Shown here: one piece after another, positions 58,526-64,000 of the stretch | How the letters are laid out: every line of letters starts with the position of its first letter | How positions within the stretch are numbered: the first letter of the stretch is position 1 | Assembly (NCBI GenBank): GCA_012932865.1 | Contig: SAXG01000023.1 | Coordinates: forward strand, 375,559-439,558 | Origin: Amylostereum areolatum | Lineage: Eukaryota > Basidiomycota > Agaricomycetes > Russulales > Stereaceae | Length of the DNA stretch: 64,000 nt | Reading direction: 5' to 3' | Position numbers and translations under genes: made by a program | Notes under the pieces: model-generated | Database searches by the model: none | Told to the model about the DNA's origin: nothing | Seen by the model: the letters and a program-made list of their open reading frames with translations, nothing else

Positions 58526-61109
58526 ATGTTCAAGCTCCCCGTAATCTTGCTTTGTCTCACCGGCCTTGGTCCTGTTTACGGCCAGAACTTTACTGTTCCC
58601 AGCGGTTGGAGGGTGCGTGAGGCGCTTCGTTCTTACGTTGCATACATCTAACCGTGATCTGCCCCAATGTGCAGGAAACTACATCCAATTTAACGCGCGC
58701 AGAGCGCGCCAAGCTCGCAAGCGACGCTACAGCCAAGGTCACCCCTTTGATCAACCCGGGGACTGGCTACATCGCTAGTGAGTGTTCTTTGCGGGTTCTT
58801 CTACCACTTTTGGTGGTGTCTCTTACTTTCGCTCCAGATTTCGCGGGTGGACAAGCCGCTAGCACGGTAGCGATCCTCGCCAACCAGGATCTGTATAATG
58901 GCAACAATAGCCACAAGGACGCGGCAGTGAATACTCTGCAAGAATTCGAACGCGCTTTTCCGAATTTCTACAGTGCTAACCCGTGAGCATACCCATTCTA
59001 TTTCTTCCGACGCGGCCAGTACTGATGGGAAGGATTCTCTATCATGAAGGGTACGTCGGTGATATGAACCTAGGGTAACTATTCAAATCGCTAACGCGAC
59101 GCTACAGCGGATCATCTCTGACGATACGTGAGTGTGATCACCGACGTGTGTGCTGGTCTCTGATTTTTTCATGTAGGTACTGGGGGCTCGTTGCGTACTA
59201 CTGCTACCGTGCATACGGTGATCAATTCCTGCTCGATATCGCGTCTACAGCGTGGGACGTTGCAACACAATACGTCGTCACTGAGGCCAACGCGAAAAAT
59301 GGCTCCCACCCGACCAGGAATGTTACCATCGCATCAACGTGTAATAATGGTGCGTGTGCGTTCATATGCGTGAGGAGGCAATGGCTCACTTTTGCTTTCG
59401 TTGGCGTTGACCGTATGACAGCTACAACAGCGGGCGGCGTCTTATTTGTGCGTGGGGTGAATTGATGCATACATCCATACTGACTCTGCTTATGACGATA
59501 CCAGGATGTTGACAAACCCAACAGCACGGACGTAAACGGCGAGACGGCTGGGTCTTACCTTTCGTAAGTATCTCTGCAATGCTTAGCGACTGCACATCTA
59601 ATAGCGCGCTTCCTTCTAACAGGTTATCTGCCTATCTCTACGAGGCAACCAATCAGACCAAGTACCTGGATGCCGCTGAACTCACGGCGAAATTTATCCA
59701 GAACCAGTTGTGGGACGGCGCGTGGGTGCACGATACGATTAGGATACAAAGTTGCGAGATCGTTGGGGCTTTCCTCAGCTACAACCCGGGCTTTTTCATC
59801 GAGGGACTGGCCGTCCTTGCGAATATCACGCGGGATGCTAACTGGACGTCGTTGTGGGTTTCCTGCACGATTTGCTTGTCACCCCTTGAGGCTGACGTTC
59901 CTGCCTTGTTTGCAGGTTGGAAGATGTTTTGCCAAAGACTATCAACTACAAGGGTCTAATCAACTTCAATGGCATCATCATTGAAGGTGAGCCCTGCATG
60001 TATGCTCTTGGACGAGACTGACGAGTGTGTAACAGAGACCGAAAACGTGGATGACTGGTCCAGCGCACTGAAGGGTGTGTTTTTTCTCTCTCAGTAGCGG
60101 CTGGTCGCCCGGTCCTGACACATATGTGTTTTAGTCATTCTTATTCGTGCCCTTCACGAGACTTGGGCTCGCATCGACAAGAGCTCCGAGATGGCTGCAC
60201 TCATCGAAGCATTTATAACCGTTCAAGTACGACCCCGCTTTTTCTAAAGCTGGAGCATTTTATTCAAACTGCCTCGTCGTGCAGATGAACGCCGTCCTCG
60301 ACTTCGCCACCATACCTGGAAGCAACAATTATACGACCAGCTGGATTGGTCCCACCCTGAACGATTTGCATCCTGCGGGAAACGCTGCTGCCGTGGACGT
60401 GTTCAACGCCGCCTTCGACCTCGTCCCTGACACTCCGGGCTCGAACACCACGTTTGTGACGTTCGCTTTCGTATTCTACTTCTACATGACTGACATCTAT
60501 AATAGTAACTCAACGGTACCACCAAGCAACGGATCCGATGGGTCTCAAAATTCCACCAAATCATCTACATCGCACGCTGGTGCTATTGCAGGAGGTGTCG
60601 TTGGTGGTGTGGCCGTCATTGCGCTGATCATCGGCTGCTTCGTCTTTTGGCGGAGGCGTCGCATCGACCCTTACAGTCCCGAGAACGGCAACTTGTTGGA
60701 GAGCAGTCAATCGTCCCTCAATCCGGCATACGTGGTCGAGCCGTTCCCTGTGGAAGCTACTTTCACGACACCTTCAGGAGCCATCGGTATCCACCGCGGC
60801 ATGGGCGACAAACAACGAACACATTTCGCGTGGCAGGGGGCTGGTATGGCGACTCCGAGTCCTGGTCCATCCACCGTCACATCGGATGTGTCGTCCCCTT
60901 CCCAACCCATTGCGACCAATCCTGTTATGCCACAGGTGGGGTCCTCTGGCCCGGTGACCGTGACCAGTGGCGGCACTGGCGAGCATGTCCCTGTTGACCA
61001 CCATCCTGGCATGGGCGGTATGTCGGACCTTCCGAGGCTGGTTTCGCAGTTGGCAGGGCTGCTGCATGTGCATGTGAATGAGGCTCCGCCGGAGTATCGA
61101 GAAGGATAG
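58526..61109 (+). CDS. GH76-like membrane protein, paralogue J
   Basis: This is a full-length member. MFKLPVILLCLTGLGPVYG is the signal peptide, then QNFTVPSGWR. Exons carry LTRAERAKLASDATAKV, ILANQDLYNGNN, IISDDTYWGLVAYYCYRAYGD, TTAGGVLF, VNGETAG, LSAYLYEATNQTKY, GFFIEGLAVLANI, NGIIIE, RALHETWARI and FITVQ. The transmembrane helix is GAIAGGVVGGVAVIALIIG, then WRRRR. The tail has VEPFPVEA, LVSQLAGLLHV and ends PPEYREG. Aligned on WGL, J has S at the first Asp position and D at the second, with an extra D after it. A one-nucleotide exon at 59050 fits, but a longer exon opening after cctag at 59072 is also in frame. It is the closest relative of I in the tail. Confidence 0.86.
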
Positions 61110-61611
61110 AAGGTGCTGGCACTATCTCTGCCGCGAACGCGTTTCGCAAAGTGTAAGACAGGTCTTGTGTGCCAATGTCGCGGACATTTTATTGCTGGTT
61201 CGTCGTCTGCCTTTTGTTATGGGTTTCGTGATGCATTATATGATCCGCCTTACTATAGTTTATTTGGATGTTGCCGAACATGTTGTACATTACAATGTCT
61301 TACAGGGTTCTTAGACGTCGCCGCCGGCCGGTGGACCGATGTTGGTGATCTTGGCTCCTCACTCCCGTCGGTCTGCTACGGTAAACACTGGAAGTATCTG
61401 GAGGATCTCAGATAACTTCAAATTCAAGATGACTCGCTTCAGTCGGAGACATGTATGGAACGTCTACGGGAAAGTTCTTTCGGATGGTCTTGTGCATGTC
61501 GCTCATGCCCACTTACATTATCATAGGACTCGGAGTATGGTCAATGACGGCGCCGCCTGTCGGTGATCCCGGGCGGGCTCGCAGAGGCTATTGGCATCTG
61601 ATCCTAACACG

Positions 61612-62103
61612 CCACCGCGGGCGGAAGTCCATTTTTTCGGAGTCGAAATGCATTCGAAACGAGCGACGAAAGTACAAATACTAATCGTGTTTTTACCTGG
61701 ACAAAACACATTCCAAACATGTCCTTTCAGGCACATGTTCCTGCCTCATGTACCCTTCCAAAACTAGAAATTTCCGCCACGAGCAGTGATTGATCTGAAA
61801 TTAGAAGCTTCGGGGCAATTTTTGGCGGATCTTTTCCTAATTGAAACTGATTCTCCTTGGGGAACCGGTTTCTAACTGCTTAATTTAGGGAGAATATGGT
61901 CCTAAAAGGTTTTATTTCGAACTCATAGCTGCCCATGGCGGAAACCTCAAGTTTTAGGAGGGTACACGAGGCAGGAACATGTGCCTGAAAGGACATGTTT
62001 GGAATGTGTTTTGTCCAGGTAAAAACACGATTGGTATTTGTACTTTCGTTGCCCGTTTCGAATATGTTTCGACTCCGAAAAAATGGACTTCTGCCCGCGG
62101 TGC
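61612..62103. repeat. Long imperfect inverted repeat (hairpin-forming)
   Basis: The two arms of roughly 240 bp are reverse complements. For example, GAAGTCCATTTTTTCGG at 61624-61640 answers its reverse complement at 62076-62092, and ACAAAACACATTCCAAACAT at 61702-61721 answers 61998-62017. The centre is near 61857. Divergence increases toward the centre. It could be a foldback element, a MITE or a double-stranded RNA source. No target duplication was identified. Confidence 0.75.
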
Positions 62104-62403
62104 GCACAAACATGATCGATGCATGATCGCTCAGCTCCGCCTCAAAGCGCTTGAAGTCTTGAACCTTCGATGGCAGTGCACAATGCATGCGCAATTTCGA
62201 ACTGGGCCAGATGGCTGTATACCTTGTCTTCAAACCAGGTCGTCAACACATTTAGCATCCACAAGAAGCAAAGCTCACTTGCTAGCTTGACCGGTGACCT
62301 ACGGTGAGAAGCAGAACCATGAGGTGAGTGTGTAATTATTGAACATACCTGAACGCTGTCAGATGCTTCTGGAAGTAACTCCGACCCAAACAGCTAGGCT
62401 AGT

Positions 62404-63103
62404 TCAAAATTAGAGGCCTTGGCTGGTAGCCCCCAGAAAGGAAATCCGCAGCACCCTGGAAAGTTCCCGCGCCCGGAAAAGGAAATCTTCGGGGGTCATC
62501 AAGCTACCGTCAGCGACGTTTGGGACTCGCACATCTACCTAACGTCGACAATGCAGAGCGAAATCAACGCCAACGTCGATAATGACGTTTTTGACAGCCA
62601 CGGACCGGCGACGGCGACGACGAGGGCAGAACTATCGAGGGTTGACGGAGGGTAGTTGCCCAAAAAGTGGCCCACTGGAGAGTGACCGGCGAGGCCTCGC
62701 GAACCAGGCAAATCCAGCGCGTTGAGTGTCCGAAGGAAAGATAGAAATACTTCAGTGACATGGCTCCGCACTGTATCCCGAATCTGTAAGGTGCAGATTG
62801 ACTCTTGCTTGAGTGCTGGAACTGGAGATAATGAGCCCGTTCCATTCGAGATTGGCCTTAGATCACCCCAGGCTCACCGCTCAGACACTTCTCTGTTCCC
62901 TTCAGAAAGTGCAGACTTCTCTATAGCTCAGTACTGTAATTATTGCTGGGTTGTATATGGCCAATGTACGATGTCCGACACTTGCAGACTTGCAGTGTTT
63001 ACGAACATGGACACGCGGTTGCACGCGGTCCGCGAGTGCGAACTGAGATGGAATGTAGTGAATTGCCTTTCTGGGGGCTACCAGCCAAGGCCTCTAAATT
63101 TGA
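62404..63103. mobile_element. Short element with about 38-bp terminal inverted repeats (MITE-like)
   Basis: The left end TCAAAATTAGAGGCCTTGGC and the following GGTAGCCCCCAGAAAGG are matched in reverse complement at 63066-63103, with only one or two differences. Total size is 700 bp. No coding region. I could not see a clear target duplication, so the exact ends and superfamily are open. Confidence 0.65.
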
Positions 63104-63531
63104 TGCAGACCGTACAACCAGAACGACTATCTTCTGGTTAGGTCAGCCACGGAGACTACCAAACAGCCCACCCGTTGCGTGCAGAGGGACAGCGTTCCCT
63201 TTCATCAACAGTTGCACTACTGTACGCTGAAAGTCGAAGACTCGAAGAACCTGAACCTATCTATGCACACGTTCGCCGGTGATTTGGCTTGTGGTCGCAG
63301 GTGGTTGCATGCGGCAGTAACTTACAGGTATACGATCATATACTAAGAGACAGTGTTTTGATCACCATTGAGGTTGGACCCAATGGCTGGCGCATGGGCG
63401 CTGGCGCTGAGCGCCCAAAGTCAACTTAGAGACGATCACATCACTGCAAGCGATGCCGTCAAGACGCCGTAGCCTATTGTTGGCGTGCCTTTCTACTTGG
63501 CGGAACTCCATCCGGTGAGTACTCACAAACG

Positions 63532-63538
63532 TATAAAG
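63532..63538 (+). promoter_or_regulatory. TATA box of paralogue K
   Basis: TATAAAG lies 87 nt upstream of the K start codon at 63619, a spacing similar to that in paralogue A. Confidence 0.45.
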
Positions 63539-63618
63539 CGGAGAAGGACTTGTCACTGATCGAATTTCCTTTCGGTCCCCCACCTCAGGCCTCAGGCTAG
63601 GCTAGTCCACACCTACCG

Positions 63619-64000
63619 ATGCGACTCTTCATACCTTCCCTGCTCTTGGTCGGATTGATTCGCCACGCGGTCTCTCAGGATTTTTCGGTCCCTTCAAGTT
63701 GGCGGGTTGAGTACATTCAACTTTGGTTGGCAATCGTATCCTTTTATCTGACCAACGACAATGCACCGTCCGTTCCACCTCTGCAGAAGCCAACGTCGAG
63801 CCTCGACTTCGTACAACGGAGCGCATTGGCGCGCGGCGCGACCAACGCCATCACACCTCTCATCGATCCATCACAAGGGACAATCGATGGTGCGTGTTTA
63901 ATACCACTAGTACTAACTCTCTTCTCATGTGGTGCTCATGTCAACCATCTGTCAGCTTTTGACAATAATTTGTCGGCAGACTTGGTCGCCGTGCTCGCAT
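63619..64000 (+). CDS. GH76-like membrane protein, paralogue K (cut by the window edge)
   Basis: The first three exons are visible. Exon 1 (63619-63705) encodes a signal peptide MRLFIPSLLLVGLIRHAVS followed by QDFSVPSSWR. Exon 2 begins KPTSSLDFVQRSALARGAT and ends at GTID before a gtgcgt donor. Exon 3 opens after gtcag near 63957 with FDNNLSADLVAVLA and runs off the window. Spacing and phases match the other members, so the array continues to the right. Confidence 0.82.
   Translation, partial: MRLFIPSLLLVGLIRHAVSQDFSVPSSWRVEYIQLWLAIVSFYLTNDNAPSVPPLQKPTSSLDFVQRSALARGATNAITPLIDPSQGTIDGACLIPLVLTLFSCGAHVNHLSAFDNNLSADLVAVLA

Larger units (their letters stand above)
61110..63618. other. Long intergenic region with two inverted-repeat structures
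   Basis: About 2.5 kb between J and K. It contains the palindrome at 61612-62103 and the terminal-inverted-repeat element at 62404-63103 described separately. No gene was recognised. Confidence 0.5.

Overview
The window looks like nuclear DNA of a basidiomycete fungus, most likely an Agaricomycete. Genes are cut by many short GT-AG introns of about 50-80 nt, exons are tiny, and the mobile elements (a chromodomain Ty3/gypsy element and a Plavaka-type DNA transposon) are types common in that group. No bacterial features, CRISPR array or rRNA operon were seen.

Layout. A partial unknown gene (1-1091) and a complete acyl-CoA dehydrogenase (1460-3050) come first. From 3268 to the right edge the window is dominated by one gene family. 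It has ten loci plus two relics of secreted/membrane proteins with the layout of glycoside hydrolase family 76 (alpha-1,6-mannanase-like). Each has a signal peptide, a QxFxxPxxW start, a WGLxAYYxYRAY block, an LSAYLxEAT block, an RGLHEAW block and, in full-length members, one transmembrane helix with a basic stop and a cytoplasmic tail. Locus A (minus strand, 3268-5853), B (7072-9644) and C (10739-13151) lie left of a 20-exon RNA polymerase III largest subunit gene (RPC1, minus strand, 13596-18884). E to K (41616 to the edge) lie to the right, all on the plus strand.

Between them, 19.1-41.4 kb is a transposon-rich island. It holds a gene relic with a family-like tail, split by a hAT-like element that itself carries a CATCAGC-ended element at its end. 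There is also a second CATCAGC element, a 7.45-kb Ty3/gypsy element with 458-bp LTRs, a Plavaka transposase gene with one nonsense codon, a truncated second gypsy copy, a third CATCAG-ended element and a second copy of the relic gene. Four of the non-autonomous elements carry G-rich minisatellites built around GACGAGG.

How it fits together. The array looks like repeated local duplication of a cell-surface, mannan-related receptor or enzyme. Three features deserve follow-up. Seven paralogues share a predicted one-nucleotide exon. The usual catalytic Asp-Asp pair reads Ser-Asp in all seven paralogues where that exon can be read. Most tails end in a PPxY motif after a short amphipathic helix, the type of signal bound by WW-domain (Rsp5/Nedd4-type) ubiquitin ligases. 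All splice models were read by eye from consensus sites and frame, with no transcript data.
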